This document shows, in pieces, positions 46,902-57,052 of a DNA stretch of 64,000 bases. Positions within the stretch are counted from its first letter, which is position 1; every line of letters begins with the position of its first letter. Below the pieces are notes generated by a model. That model saw nothing but the letters and a program-made list of their open reading frames with translations, did no database searches and was not told the DNA's origin. A program made the translations under genes and the position numbers. The DNA is from Saprospiraceae bacterium. Its GTDB lineage: Bacteria; Bacteroidota; Bacteroidia; Chitinophagales; Saprospiraceae. The stretch covers positions 682,001 to 746,000 of the forward strand of contig JADJTQ010000003.1 in the NCBI GenBank assembly GCA_016711125.1, written 5' to 3'.

Positions 46902-47708
46902 TTATCGAGCAGCGCCGAGTATCTGGATTGTGTGTCGAATTAATTCCAGGGATGCAACGCTTCCATTTTTTTCACCTTTTTCAAAATCTCCTTCGTTTTG
47001 TGCCATCGAATTGGTGATATGTGCAAAACAAACTATTGATTTGTTTTTGCATTGCGCGAAAGCATATAATGCGGCGGCTTCCATCTCGACAACATGTATA
47101 TTTCTTGACTTCGCATCCTGAATAGCAGCAGGTGTTTCCCGGTAAGGTGCATCGGTGGTCCAACTCGTTCCAAGTGATATTTTTGGATTGCTACTGGAAA
47201 TGATCCTGGCAGAATAGTTGAGGAGTTCTTTCGATAAGTACGAATATTCAGAGGTAGGAATATAATGATGGCTCGTTCCTTCATCCCTTAAAGCCCGGGT
47301 AATAAGAATATATTCAGGTTCGCCATCCACTGGGGAAATGAGTCCTGCCGAAGTGATGCTAATAATTAACTTGCAACCCGACACAAACATTTGCTCAGCC
47401 AATAAGACGGCAAAGGGAGCCCCCACGGCGTTACCAACGATTCCTACCGGAGTTCCTTCTATATCAAACTGATACATATTTGTATGATAGCATGCCCAGC
47501 ATTGGTTTGGTTTGGTTGCTTGCGATTCGATTAAATGAGCCAAAATGTCGCCATCAGGATCAAGGACACAAATTTCCGGTATTTCGCACTCAGAAATTCT
47601 TTTTTGCCTCCGGGCTTCTCGTAATAAGTTTTCCGGTTTAAAAACCGATTCTTGAGTGTATGATTTATTACTTTGTAACATGTTGAAATATGTTGAAAAC
47701 TGATTCAA
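46902..47708 (-). CDS. Nucleoside phosphorylase (uridine phosphorylase-type)
   Basis: 268 residues, PNP/UDP-phosphorylase superfamily. The phosphate-binding region is SITSAGLISPVDG, the substrate-binding segment VVEMEAAALYAFAQCKNKSI is conserved, and GNAVGAPFAVLLAEQM fits the family. It breaks nucleosides into base and sugar phosphate. The exact base cannot be told. Because it heads an operon with a sulfur transporter, a role in methylthioadenosine salvage is possible but unproven. An alternative start lies at 47681. Confidence 0.82.
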   Translation of the reverse strand: MNQFSTYFNMLQSNKSYTQESVFKPENLLREARRQKRISECEIPEICVLDPDGDILAHLIESQATKPNQCWACYHTNMYQFDIEGTPVGIVGNAVGAPFAVLLAEQMFVSGCKLIISITSAGLISPVDGEPEYILITRALRDEGTSHHYIPTSEYSYLSKELLNYSARIISSSNPKISLGTSWTTDAPYRETPAAIQDAKSRNIHVVEMEAAALYAFAQCKNKSIVCFAHITNSMAQNEGDFEKGEKNGSVASLELIRHTIQILGAAR

Positions 47709-47771
47709 ATTATGCTTAGTGATTTCTATTCATTCACCTTAATCATTATTTTTACCCCGACGCCACAATAC

Positions 47772-48032
47772 CTAATGTCGATTTTCATACGAATTAAATG
47801 ATCGCAGAAGAGATAGTGTAGTAGTTGGTGATGGCCTTGGTGATTCTAAAAACAACGATAAAAGAGAGAATAGCGCTTTTAGCCACCATGCGAAATCTTT
47901 AACCGCGATTTCCGGAAGAATGGATCTCTCCAGTCCAACCATACCTCCTACAAAGGCATTGATAATGACCAGTAAGACAAATTGTTTCCAATTTTGCCTT
48001 AGTCCCAATTCCACACCCTCCGCTGTATTCAT
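47772..48032 (-). pseudogene. Truncated and frameshifted MFS transporter N-terminus
   Basis: The first 45 residues (LGLRQNWKQFVLLVIINAFV, GGMVGLERSILPEIAVKDF) are the start of a major-facilitator transporter family often found beside ArsR-rhodanese regulators. A shifted frame then gives SAILSFIVVFRITKAITNYY, the next family motif, before homology ends near 47815. Only about one fifth of a transporter is left, so no functional product is expected. The ATG overlaps the stop of the regulator gene (ATGA), showing that the two were once coupled. Confidence 0.7.
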
Positions 48033-48660
48033 ATACTTCGGTAGTCTATCACACTTTCTTCAATTTTCTGAGCTCGATATCCTTTGGATTGCAAAAATTT
48101 AACAGCTTCATCTGCCATCATGCAAAACATACCCCGACAATAAGCAATCACCAATTTATTTTTAGGTATTTCTTTAAATCGATCCGGCAATTTGTTAAGA
48201 GGAATAGAGATCGCATTAGGTATTTGCCCTTTTTCAAATTCATCTTCGGGTCGAACGTCCAGTAGAAAGACATCCTTTCTTTTTTGACATCGTCCCAAGT
48301 CCGCGGCGTATCATATTTATGGGTCTTCCTATTGTCATTCAGAATATCCTGAACATAGGGTGATGTAGCCAAAGACAGATCCCTAATGCCGCTCCAGGCA
48401 TGGTAAACATGAGAAGAGGCCAAAGAGTAGCACACTTGAATCCCCTTCTTTTTAGCTACTACCAATCGCTCTTTTTTTAATGTCTGCAAATGTTGGGAGG
48501 CATTGGCCATCGAGATGCCAGTTTGCAAAGCAATGTCTTCGACACACTTTTCCCCGTTGGCAAGTAAATCAATAATTTCCAGCCGGTTGGCATTGGACAA
48601 TGCTTTCGCGATTCGGGATATTTCGTTGTAAATGTTGTTTTTTAAGTCTCTTGAATTCAT
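48029..48660 (-). CDS. ArsR-family regulator fused to a rhodanese domain, frameshifted
   Basis: The first 100 residues are an ArsR/SmtB winged helix (ANRLEIIDLLANGEKCVEDI, ASQHLQTLKKERLVVAKKKG). The frame is lost at a run of six A (plus strand T6, 48290-48295); with seven it continues as VKKRKDVFLLDVRPEDEFEK, a rhodanese domain with active loop CRGMFC. Such fusions sense or relay persulfide sulfur or thiosulfate-derived sulfur and control efflux or sulfur genes. A Cys at residue 36 (EKCVED) may act in sensing. It ends in a 4-bp overlap with the MFS remnant. Confidence 0.85.
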
Positions 48661-48698
48661 TTGCCATGTCTTTCTTCCAATGATTCGAACAATATAAT

Positions 48699-48720
48699 CA
48701 AATATTCAATAGAATGCTTG
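48699..48720 (-). promoter_or_regulatory. Candidate operator dyad upstream of the ArsR-rhodanese gene
   Basis: CAAATATTC (48699-48707), four bases, then GAATGCTTG (48712-48720) form an imperfect inverted repeat with 7 of 9 pairs. It lies about 40-60 bp upstream of the start on the coding strand, where ArsR/SmtB-type regulators usually bind. AT-rich symmetrical sites of this sort are typical of the family. Binding is inferred. Confidence 0.35.
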
Positions 48721-49098
48721 AGTGTTAATATTCTGAAAGTAAGTATTAGAACTTATATTCCGTTCGAAGGGCTGGCTACATTATTGATTATCAATGTTCT
48801 ACCAGGGTGAAGGCACATTTTGGTTTGAAAAAAAAAAGTACTGAAGGGAACTCGTCAAGAAAAAATTTTATATGAAATGCGGGTTTTCAATCGTCAATTA
48901 GTCAGTATTTTTTCTATTTCCATGTACCCGCAAATTAACCACAAACCATGCTGCTCCGCGTCTTTTTGTCCTGGGACGACAGACTAAATAGCTGGGAATG
49001 TCGTTTTTTGAGTCAGGGTTGAAGTCACGACCGAGGTTTGCCATAGACAAAGAATTCTTCGGCTGAATTTATTTAATTAGGACTATCTTTACAGTCTA
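48721..49098. other. Intergenic region between divergent units
   Basis: About 380 bp with no recognisable gene. Near its end TATCTTTA (49084-49091) is one base from the TAnnTTTG -7 consensus and lies 8 bp before the next ATG. The rest shows no repeat or strong fold. Confidence 0.35.
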
Positions 49099-49386
49099 AT
49101 GTTGCGTTTTAAACCAATTGGTGCGATTCTCTTTTTAAGCATTATGGGCATTCTGATGCTCCATGATGCTATACCTCATGTGCATGATCAAACTCATAAT
49201 CATCATGCAATACGAGGGGTAATCAGCGATTTAGATATTCAACATCACGAACACCATCATTCCCACCAAGCGGACGATCAAAACCCACATGAACAAAGCC
49301 CGAATGAAGAAAACCCTGATGATTTAGTCCAGATTTTTCGTGAGATTCATACGCAGGGTTATCATGCGCATAGTCTAGTTGGTTAA
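49099..49386 (+). CDS. Small exported His-rich protein
   Basis: 95 residues. A hydrophobic N-terminal segment (FLSIMGILMLHDAI) may be a signal or anchor. The rest is extremely His-rich: PHVHDQTHNHH, IQHHEHHHSHQ. It lies directly ahead of a TolC-CusB-CusA set on the same strand, so a metal-chelating or metallochaperone role in the periplasm is likely. No defined domain is recognised. Confidence 0.65.
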   Translation: MLRFKPIGAILFLSIMGILMLHDAIPHVHDQTHNHHAIRGVISDLDIQHHEHHHSHQADDQNPHEQSPNEENPDDLVQIFREIHTQGYHAHSLVG

Positions 49387-49483
49387 GGGCTCCTCCTTTT
49401 TTAGGTTAATCAAGTGAATATCTCTGTTTCATACCGGTAATGGAGATTCAAATATCTATTTGATCTAACCTAAATGCATTTTC

Positions 49484-50668
49484 ATGGTTAAGAATTTGTT
49501 GTTCGCATCATGCGGATACTTTTTGTTTATTGGTGCGGCGGCCCAAACTTTTACGATAGATCAGGTTTTAAATGAAATTGAGCAGAACAATAAGCAACTG
49601 CAAGCTTTTCAGCTGCAAATGGAGAGTCGGCAATTAGATTTGAAGCTTCCTTTTCATCTTCCCAATCCTCTCGTTTCAGCCTATTACCTCCCGGTCGGTT
49701 CGAATTCAACCGGTGCTTATTCCGAGTTTCAAATTTCTCAATCCTTTGAATATCCGACCATCTATTCAACCGGCAAAAGATTGATCGAGCAGCAAAAGCG
49801 AAAGATACAGCTGGAATACGATGTATTGCGCCAAGAAGTTTTACTTCCGGCTAAGAAATATTGCCTTGATTTGATATTCTTGAATAGGAGGAAAAATGTT
49901 GAGGAAAACCGGGTGAGACAGGCCAAACAAGTGCTTGAATTCATACAGATACTTTTTGAAAAAGATGAGGTCGGTATTTTGGTTTTAAATAAAGCCAGGA
50001 TTGCCTGGATGCAGGACCAGTTTACCATTGAGCAGATTGAAAATGATAAACGGAACATCTTAGTTTCCCTGCAAAAGTTGAATGGAGGTGAGGAGATTAG
50101 CTTTGATGAAACGGACTATAAGGACAATTTTGAAATTCCAGGATTAGATAGTCTTTGGCAAGAGAAAAGCCTTATCGATCCAGCGTTTGAAGTTTGGTCG
50201 CAGAACGAAGTTGTTTCACTGGAACAGATTAAGTTGGCTAAAGCCAGACTATTGCCAAATCTGACAGCGGGCCTTAATTATCAAGGTATAATGGGTTCAA
50301 ACTATTCCGGGATTTATGGTGGGCTTTCCATTCCATTATGGAATAGAAAAGATAAGGTCAACAATGCTGAGGCTAACCACCGATATCAACAATCCGTTTC
50401 CACTGCTCAAACCATAGAGGTCTATACAACTCTTCTGGAGCAATTTAATCAGTATCAACTTTTATTAGACAAATTGAGAGAATATCAATCGACTCTGAGT
50501 GGCATTGATAGTGAAGCGTTGCTACTCACTGCATATGAGCTAGGTGAGATTTCATTTGTGGAATATTATATGGAACAACAATTTTACCGTAAAGCCTATG
50601 ATAAAATGATGCAGATGGAATCAGAACTATTAAGAATAAAAACAGATCTATTAAAACATCAACTATAA
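49484..50668 (+). CDS. TolC/CusC-type outer-membrane efflux protein
   Basis: 394 residues. A signal peptide (LLFASCGYFLFIGAAA) is cut before QTFTIDQVL. Long amphipathic helices typical of outer-membrane factors cover most of the chain, in two related halves (NPLVSAYYLPVGSNSTG, PNLTAGLNYQGIMGSNYSGI, SIPLWNRKDKVNNAEA). It is the exit duct of the second metal-efflux system. The adaptor and pump genes follow on the same strand, after a small His-rich lipoprotein. Confidence 0.88.
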   Translation: MVKNLLFASCGYFLFIGAAAQTFTIDQVLNEIEQNNKQLQAFQLQMESRQLDLKLPFHLPNPLVSAYYLPVGSNSTGAYSEFQISQSFEYPTIYSTGKRLIEQQKRKIQLEYDVLRQEVLLPAKKYCLDLIFLNRRKNVEENRVRQAKQVLEFIQILFEKDEVGILVLNKARIAWMQDQFTIEQIENDKRNILVSLQKLNGGEEISFDETDYKDNFEIPGLDSLWQEKSLIDPAFEVWSQNEVVSLEQIKLAKARLLPNLTAGLNYQGIMGSNYSGIYGGLSIPLWNRKDKVNNAEANHRYQQSVSTAQTIEVYTTLLEQFNQYQLLLDKLREYQSTLSGIDSEALLLTAYELGEISFVEYYMEQQFYRKAYDKMMQMESELLRIKTDLLKHQL

Positions 50669-50694
50669 CTTTTTAATTAAAAAAATAACAAATC

Positions 50695-50944
50695 ATGAAA
50701 TTATCAAACAGTATTATTGCGTTTTTAATCGTATTTATCATCTCGTGCAGTTCTAATACTACTAAAAATGAACACGGCCATGAACATGGACCAGGTGAGG
50801 AAAGTCATTCGCACGATGATCATGGCCATGAGCATGATGACCATCATCAACAGCAGGAATTTACTATTGAGAGTGATACTTCAAAAGTAAAAAGCAGATT
50901 CTACCCACACCCATGAAGACGGCACGACTCATCCAAATCACTGA
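50695..50944 (+). CDS. His-rich lipoprotein, frameshifted at the 3' end
   Basis: A short lipoprotein with lipobox FIISC and a linker full of His/Asp/Glu: EHGHEHGPGEESHSHDDHGH. As written it ends at 50916 with FYPHP. If one A is removed from the run of five (50889-50893) it continues ADSTHTHEDGTTHPNH and stops at 50944, keeping the His-rich pattern. This suggests a frame error or recent mutation. It probably buffers metal ions in the periplasm for the neighbouring efflux pump. Confidence 0.7.
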
Positions 50945-50962
50945 TTAAAAAATCACTCTTAA

Positions 50963-52477
50963 ATGCAATACGGAATTATCATAGTAATTATTCTTGCAAT
51001 AACCTCATGTATGCCAGTCGCAAAACCGGGGCTTGACAGTACTGCGCAAGAAGGTCAAAGTCACATAGGTGAAGAAATACCAAGAGTTGATACCACTATC
51101 TGGACAGAGAGGACAGAACTGTTCGTGGAGTTTCCGGTCCTGATTGTCGACAAAATAAGCCGCTTTGCAACTCATTTTACTGTATTAGACGGACATCAAC
51201 CAGTCAGAGAAGGTCAAGTCACTGTGAGTTTGGTTAAGGGACAAAAGGGAATTCGTCAGATGGTTGAGACCCCTTCACCACCTGGCATTTTCAATCCCTC
51301 TTTACAACCTAAGGAAGCAGGTGTATACCAATTGATTTTTGATCTGAAAACTCCTGACTTTGAAGATAGAATTTTACTGGATCGAGTGCGGGTTTATACC
51401 AATGAAGCTGAGGCTATTGATGATGCTGGTGGAACAGATGAAACAGGAAATACTATAAGTTTTCTTAAAGAACAAGCATGGAGAATTGAATTTCAAACTG
51501 CACTGGTTAAGAAAGGTGAAATTTTTGATGTAGTTCATACTTCTGGTGTTTGGAAAGCTGCGCCGAATGCTTTTAAGTCCTTAGTAGCAAATAGCAGTGG
51601 AATTGTAGAGTTTGCCGATAGAAATCTAACGGTGGGTGCCAAGGTATACCGAGGTCAGGTATTAATGCATGTCAGCAGTGGGGATCTTACGTCAGATAAT
51701 TTGGATTCGGAAATTGAAAAGGCCAAAGTGACTGTTGATCAATTAAAACTTGAGTATGAACGTAAACTTGTTTTGCAAAAAGCAAAGATCATACCCAGTG
51801 CTGAATTGGAGCAAGTGGAGGCGAGGTATAAAGTGGCCGAGACTTATTACAAAACATTAAATGCAGGATATACCTCTGGTGGTAAGCAGATAAAAGCATC
51901 ATTTGATGGATTTATTAGATCGCTTAATATCAACAATGGCGACTATGCAGCTGAGGGAACTTCACTGGTCACGATTGGTACTTACCGATCCCGCTTGCTT
52001 GAGGTTCAAGTAAATCCGGCAGATATTAGCCATGGAGAACCGATTCATAATATCTGGTATCAGCCTAGGACTCATGAGTGGTCAAACATCAACGAGTCAG
52101 GTGGGTCCTTAATTTCCATTGGTAAGGAAGTAGCACAGGATCAGCCCTTGCTGGCACTTTTTGCACAAATAACGGAAGAAGTGGCAATGCCACAGGGGAG
52201 TTTCACCAAGGTGCAGATTGAGGTTGGTAATCAAGATCGCGGCCTGCTTGTACCGGAAAGTGCTCTGTTGGAAGATTATGGAAATTACTCTGTAATCGTG
52301 CAGCTAGAGGGTGAAACCTTTGAGAGAAGACCAGTAATTACGGGAAGGAGAAATGGTATGCAGGTGGAAATCAAAAGTGGACTTAATGAAGGCGAGGTCG
52401 TAGTCACGAAGGGGGCTTATCAGGTAAAAATGGCATCTATGTCAGGACAGACTCCTGCTCACGGACACGCCCATTAA
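50963..52477 (+). CDS. CusB-type RND periplasmic adaptor
   Basis: 504 residues. The signal peptide has a lipobox (ITSC). The N-terminal part (residues 45-150) forms the Ig-like domain found in Bacteroidota metal adaptors (FPVLIVDKISRFATHFTVL). Then follow the barrel and lipoyl halves (VANSSGIVEFADRNLTVG, ASFDGFIRSLNINNGDYAAE) with a coiled-coil hairpin between them, and a membrane-proximal domain near the C-terminus. A His-rich tail, GHAH, ends the protein. It links the pump to TolC. Confidence 0.9.
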   Translation: MQYGIIIVIILAITSCMPVAKPGLDSTAQEGQSHIGEEIPRVDTTIWTERTELFVEFPVLIVDKISRFATHFTVLDGHQPVREGQVTVSLVKGQKGIRQMVETPSPPGIFNPSLQPKEAGVYQLIFDLKTPDFEDRILLDRVRVYTNEAEAIDDAGGTDETGNTISFLKEQAWRIEFQTALVKKGEIFDVVHTSGVWKAAPNAFKSLVANSSGIVEFADRNLTVGAKVYRGQVLMHVSSGDLTSDNLDSEIEKAKVTVDQLKLEYERKLVLQKAKIIPSAELEQVEARYKVAETYYKTLNAGYTSGGKQIKASFDGFIRSLNINNGDYAAEGTSLVTIGTYRSRLLEVQVNPADISHGEPIHNIWYQPRTHEWSNINESGGSLISIGKEVAQDQPLLALFAQITEEVAMPQGSFTKVQIEVGNQDRGLLVPESALLEDYGNYSVIVQLEGETFERRPVITGRRNGMQVEIKSGLNEGEVVVTKGAYQVKMASMSGQTPAHGHAH

Positions 52478-52541
52478 ACCATTTTTTTGACGGTCGGGTA
52501 TTTCGTGTTTTTCAAACTCTTGTTATCAAAAACAAAATCAA

Positions 52542-55500
52542 GTGCTAAATAGAATATTGTCTTTTTCGCTGGAAAATCGTCTCGGTGTACTTTCAATAGC
52601 TCTGTTGATGTGCATCACAGGGCTTTATATCGCTCGTTTGATGAATGTGGATGTTTTTCCTGATCTGACAGCACCGACAGTAACACTTCTGACCGAGGCA
52701 CATGGAATGGAGTCAGAGGAGGTCGAGAAATTAGTAACATATCAACTGGAGATCGCCTTAAACGGGTCACCCAATGTACGAAGAATACGATCCTCATCCG
52801 CAGCAGGCATTTCTATCGTTTGGATTGAATTTGATTGGGGAACGGATATCTACCGGGCCCGGCAAATTGTGAGTGAACGGATACCGATGGTTAGAGAAAA
52901 TCTACCAAGTGGCATTGGAGCGCCGACCATGGCTCCGATTTCCTCTATTATGGGTGAGGTCATGTTGCTTGGAATTACTCCTGATAGTCTTTTACCGATG
53001 GAATTAAGAACCATTGCTGAGTGGACGATCCGGCCAAGGTTGAAGGCGATTGGTGGTGTCGCAAATGTGATTGTCATCGGGGGAGACTATAAGCAATATC
53101 AGGTACTTGCGGATCCGGTGAAGATGAAACATTATGGAGTTAGCTTAAGTGAATTACACGAAAAGGTCGGAGAATCGAATGTAAACGTACCTGGAGGCTT
53201 TTTAAATCAATATGGTAATCAATACATTGTAAAGGGTAGTGGCCGGGCATATGCTATTGATGACCTAGAGGAAGCGGTGGTAAAGTCCATCAACGGACAA
53301 AGTATTAAAATAAAAGACGTTGCAGTGGTGCAGATTGGTGCCGCCGATAAAATCGGGGATGGATCATTGAATGCTTCCCCTGCTGTAATTCTTACGATTT
53401 CGAAGCAACCTTGGTGTTAATACACTGGAATTAACCACACGATTGGATGTCGCTATTGCTGACCTCGGCAAAACACTTCCGCAAAGTGTTGAAATTAAAA
53501 GCCATATTTTCGCCAATCTGATTTCATTCAAGCTTCCATCAGCAACCTCAATCAAACATTGATTGAAGGAGCTTTTTTGTCGTTGTTGTTTTATTTATTT
53601 TCTTAATGAACTGGAGAACAACGGTTATTTCATTAGTTGCTATCCCTATTTCTTTACTAATATCAATCATCATTCTCAAATTACTTGGCTATACAATTAA
53701 TACTATGAGCCTTGGAGGAATGGCCATTGCAATTGGAGCCCTGGTTGATGATGCTATTATTGATGTGGAAAATGTTTTTAAACGATTGAAAGAAAATTAT
53801 AGGAAACCAGTTGGAGACCGTCTTCCGGTTTTGACGGTCGTAAAAGATGCCTCTGTAGAAATCAGAAGCTCCATTATTATTGCCACGTTCATTATTATAG
53901 TATCATTTGTTCCTCTATTCTTTCTTGGAGGCATGGAGGGGCGTTTGTTGCAGCCATTAGGGATTGCATTTATCACCTCGGTCCTTATTTCATTGCTTGT
54001 GGCTGTCACAGTTACACCCGTTCTTAGTTATTATCTTTTGAAGAGTGATCGGGTATTAAGCAAGCTAAATGAAGGAACTAAAGTCGAAAGATGGTTGCAA
54101 AAGCGATACTCAAGTACATTGAGATGGGTCACCAATCGACCACGAAAGATTATTTTATTTACGATCATTGCATTTATTTTCAGCGTGGCAATGCTGACAC
54201 AGTTAGGTCGAAGTTTCTTACCAGAATTCAATGAAGGTTCCTTGGTGATCAGTGTGGTCGGACCACCAAGTATGTCCTTGGAGGAGAGTAATAAAATTGG
54301 AAAATTAGTGGAGCAGATCCTTTTGGAAATGCCCGAAGTTGAAGTTGTTACCCGTAGAACAGGACGGGCAGAATTGGATGAACATGCACAGGGGGTAAAC
54401 GCTGCAGAGATTGATGTCCCATTTGTTTTAAATGGAAAGACTAAGGAGGCTTTTTTTGAAGAGGCAAGGCATAACCTTAGCATAGTCCCTGGAGTCAATA
54501 TTACTCTTGGACAACCAATTGCGCATCGCATTGACCACATGTTGTCAGGAACACGTGCGAATATAGCAATCAAGGTATTTGGTTCTGATTTGCAGGTACT
54601 ATATGAAATTGGTAAAGACATCGAGCAGAAAATCAAGGGCATCGAGGGGCTTGCCGATGTGGCGGTCGATCAACAAATTGAAGTTCCGCAGATACGCATT
54701 ACACCTGATCGTCAAATATTAGCTGCCTACGGAATGACAGTTGGGCAGTTGATGGAACAAATCGATATAGCTTTTGCCGGAGAAGAAGCAGGCGAGATTT
54801 ATGAGGGGCAAAAATACTTTGACTTAGTTGTTCGTTTCCAGCCGGATTATCGAAATAAGATAGAGAAACTTGAAGCCGCATTAATGGGTTTGCCTAATGG
54901 TAGTCAGATGAATTTAAACCAATTAGCCGATGTATCCTCGGTTAGTAGCCCAAATACAATTAGTCGGGAGGATGTACAGCGCAAAATTGTTGTCGCTTCC
55001 AATGTCCAGGGTCGGGATTTAAGAAGTGCTGTAAACGAAATTCAGGAGGTGATTAATGCGTCGGTGGAAATTCCTGTAGGTTACCGGGTGGAATATGGTG
55101 GCCAATTTGAAAGTGAAGCCAGGGCCTCGAAGCTATTGCTGATTACTGCGGGGTTAGCTGTTCTTGTTATTTTTTTATTATTGTATTTCGAGTTTAGTAA
55201 TGTTAAACTGGCCGCTGTAGTTTTGATAAATCTTCCATTAGCACTCATTGGTGGTATACTTATCGTTTATTTAACTTCAGGAGTCATAAGTATCGCGGCA
55301 ACTATCGGATTTATTAGTTTATTTGGAATTGCCACCAGAAACGGCATTTTACTCGTATCGCGTTTTGAAGACCTCAGAAAGGAGGGTATGCAGGGTTTAT
55401 CCCTGATCCAAAAAGGCGCTTTAGACCGGCTGAATCCAATTCTTATGACGGCGTTTACAACAGGATTGGCTTTGATCCCTTTAGCTTTAAAAGGAGGAGA

Positions 55501-55624
55501 ACCTGGCAGCGAAATTCAAAGTCCCATGGCTGTTGTTATTTTAGGTGGTCTGCTGTCTGCAACCTTACTTAATCTAGTGGTAATTCCTTGTGTTTACCAA
55601 TTGGTTTCCAATAAATCAGAATAG
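52542..55624 (+). CDS. CusA/CzcA-type heavy-metal RND pump, three frameshifts
   Basis: A full-length HME-RND pump of about 1,030 residues broken in a 170-bp zone: one extra T at 53411, one missing C near 53511 and one missing T in 53573-53578. Repaired, the junctions read KQPGVNTLELT, HIFRQSDFIQAS and FFVVVVLFIFLMNWRT, all standard. The TM4 motif AIGALVDDAIIDVEN differs from the DFG type of the other pump and is nearer to the CusA (Cu/Ag) class. The GTG at 52542 is the start (LNRILSFSLENRLGVL). It probably exports a different metal from the first set. Confidence 0.88.
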
Positions 55625-55698
55625 AAATGCATGGAAGGGATCTTCATTTTAAATATGTAGAATCAGGATACCCGATCTGTCTCAGCCATAAAAGTCTA

Positions 55699-56908
55699 CT
55701 AGTGTCATGTCACATGTGATATGACGTATTAGAAAATTTATTTATATTTGACCAAAACTATTAGTTATGGTTAAATATAGGATTGCACTTACAAAAAATG
55801 AACGTGATGAGCTTATGTCGATTATTAATAAAGGACGTCACAGTTCACAGACATTCCGAACGGCTTATATACTTTTGAACTGTGATGAAGGGAGGTATGC
55901 AGATAAGATAACTAATGAGCAAATTAGCCAGGTTCTTAAGGTCGGGATGCGAACGATAGACCGAAGTGAAAAAGAAGTTTCTCGAGGAAGGTTTTGAAGC
56001 CTCTTTAGAACGTAGACCTAGTCCGCGTGTTTATGAAAAGAAGGCAGATGGAGATGTGGAGGCGCACTTGATCGCACTGAGTTGTAGCAACCCACCAACG
56101 GGATATGGGAAATGGTCCCTCCGGTTATTGGCAGACAAAATGATCGAGCTTAATTATGTGGAGGATATTTCTTACGAGACCGTTAGGCGGATTTTAAAAA
56201 AAACGAACTCAAACCTTGGAAAGTCAAAGAATGGGTAATTCCTCCGGAATCCAATGGACAGTTTGTAGCAGATATGGAAAAGGTCTTGGAAGTGTATAAA
56301 AGGCCATATGATCGATATAATCCCGTGATTTGTATGGATGAAACAAGTAAGCAGTTAATTCGTGAAACACGGATAGGCATACCAATGAAGAAGGGGCAAG
56401 ATGCCCGTATTGATTATGAATATTTTCGTCATGGAGTTTGTAATATCTTCATGGCTAGTGAGCCATTAGCGGGGAAACGATTTGCCGAAGTGACCGATCT
56501 GAAAACTAAAAAGACTGGGCAAAGTTTATCAAGGACCTTATAGACACCTATTACCCAAGGTCGAAAAGAATCACCTTGGTATTGGATAATTATTCAACTC
56601 ATTGCACAGGTGCCTTTTATGAAACCTTTAAACCGAATATCGCCAAACGATTACTGGATAAGATAGAACTCATATTCACACCAAAACATGGCTCTTGGCT
56701 TAATATGGCTGAGAACGGACTAAATGTCATGAATAAACAATGTTTGAACCGGCACATAGACAGTAGGGAGCAGTTAGAAATTGATATTGAAGCATGGCAA
56801 AATCAACGAAATAACAAGAAAAATAAGATCAATTGGCAATTTACCGACAAGGACGCTCGAATAAAATTAAAAAACTGTATCCGTCAATTTAAGTGTGACA
56901 TGCACTAG
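55699..56908 (+). mobile_element. IS630-family insertion sequence
   Basis: 1,210 bp bounded by imperfect terminal inverted repeats: CTAGTGTCATGTCACA at the left end (55699 on) and CTAGTGCATGTCACAC on the complementary strand of the right end (ending 56908). The right repeat includes the TAG stop of the transposase. A TATATTTG -7 element lies 16 bp upstream of its ATG. IS630 elements target TA dinucleotides, and TA flanks the left end, though a clean duplication is not obvious. The element lies between the CusA-type gene and the amidohydrolase. Confidence 0.8.
55767..56908 (+). pseudogene. IS630-family transposase, broken by three frameshifts
   Basis: The coding sequence is otherwise complete. 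The helix-turn-helix region KNERDELMSI..LKVGMRTIDR joins VKKKFLEEGFEASLERRP if an extra A near 55964 is removed. A missing A at 56196-56203 joins RILKK to NELKPWKVKEWVIPP, and a missing G near 56514 joins TKK to DWAKFIKDLIDTYYP. The DDE residues are in MDETS, LDNYSTH and NMAENGL. Without repair it cannot make active transposase. Whether these breaks are real is part of the wider frameshift question in the window. Confidence 0.8.
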
Positions 56909-57052
56909 CAGCCTTTGTGTGAAAATCCCATCTGACAGATTTCGCCTTGATCGGCCTATGATTAAAGCTAATTTGGCACGTGCGGCCTGTAAGCTGAAAA
57001 ATTCTGTACTTTTAATGGTAAGGATCATAATTAGATCTGGTAATTGAAAACT

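Noticed and set aside
48661..48720. TAnnTTTG promoter element for the ArsR-rhodanese gene
   Set aside because: The nearest sequence (AATATTTG) misses the first base, so I list only the dyad.
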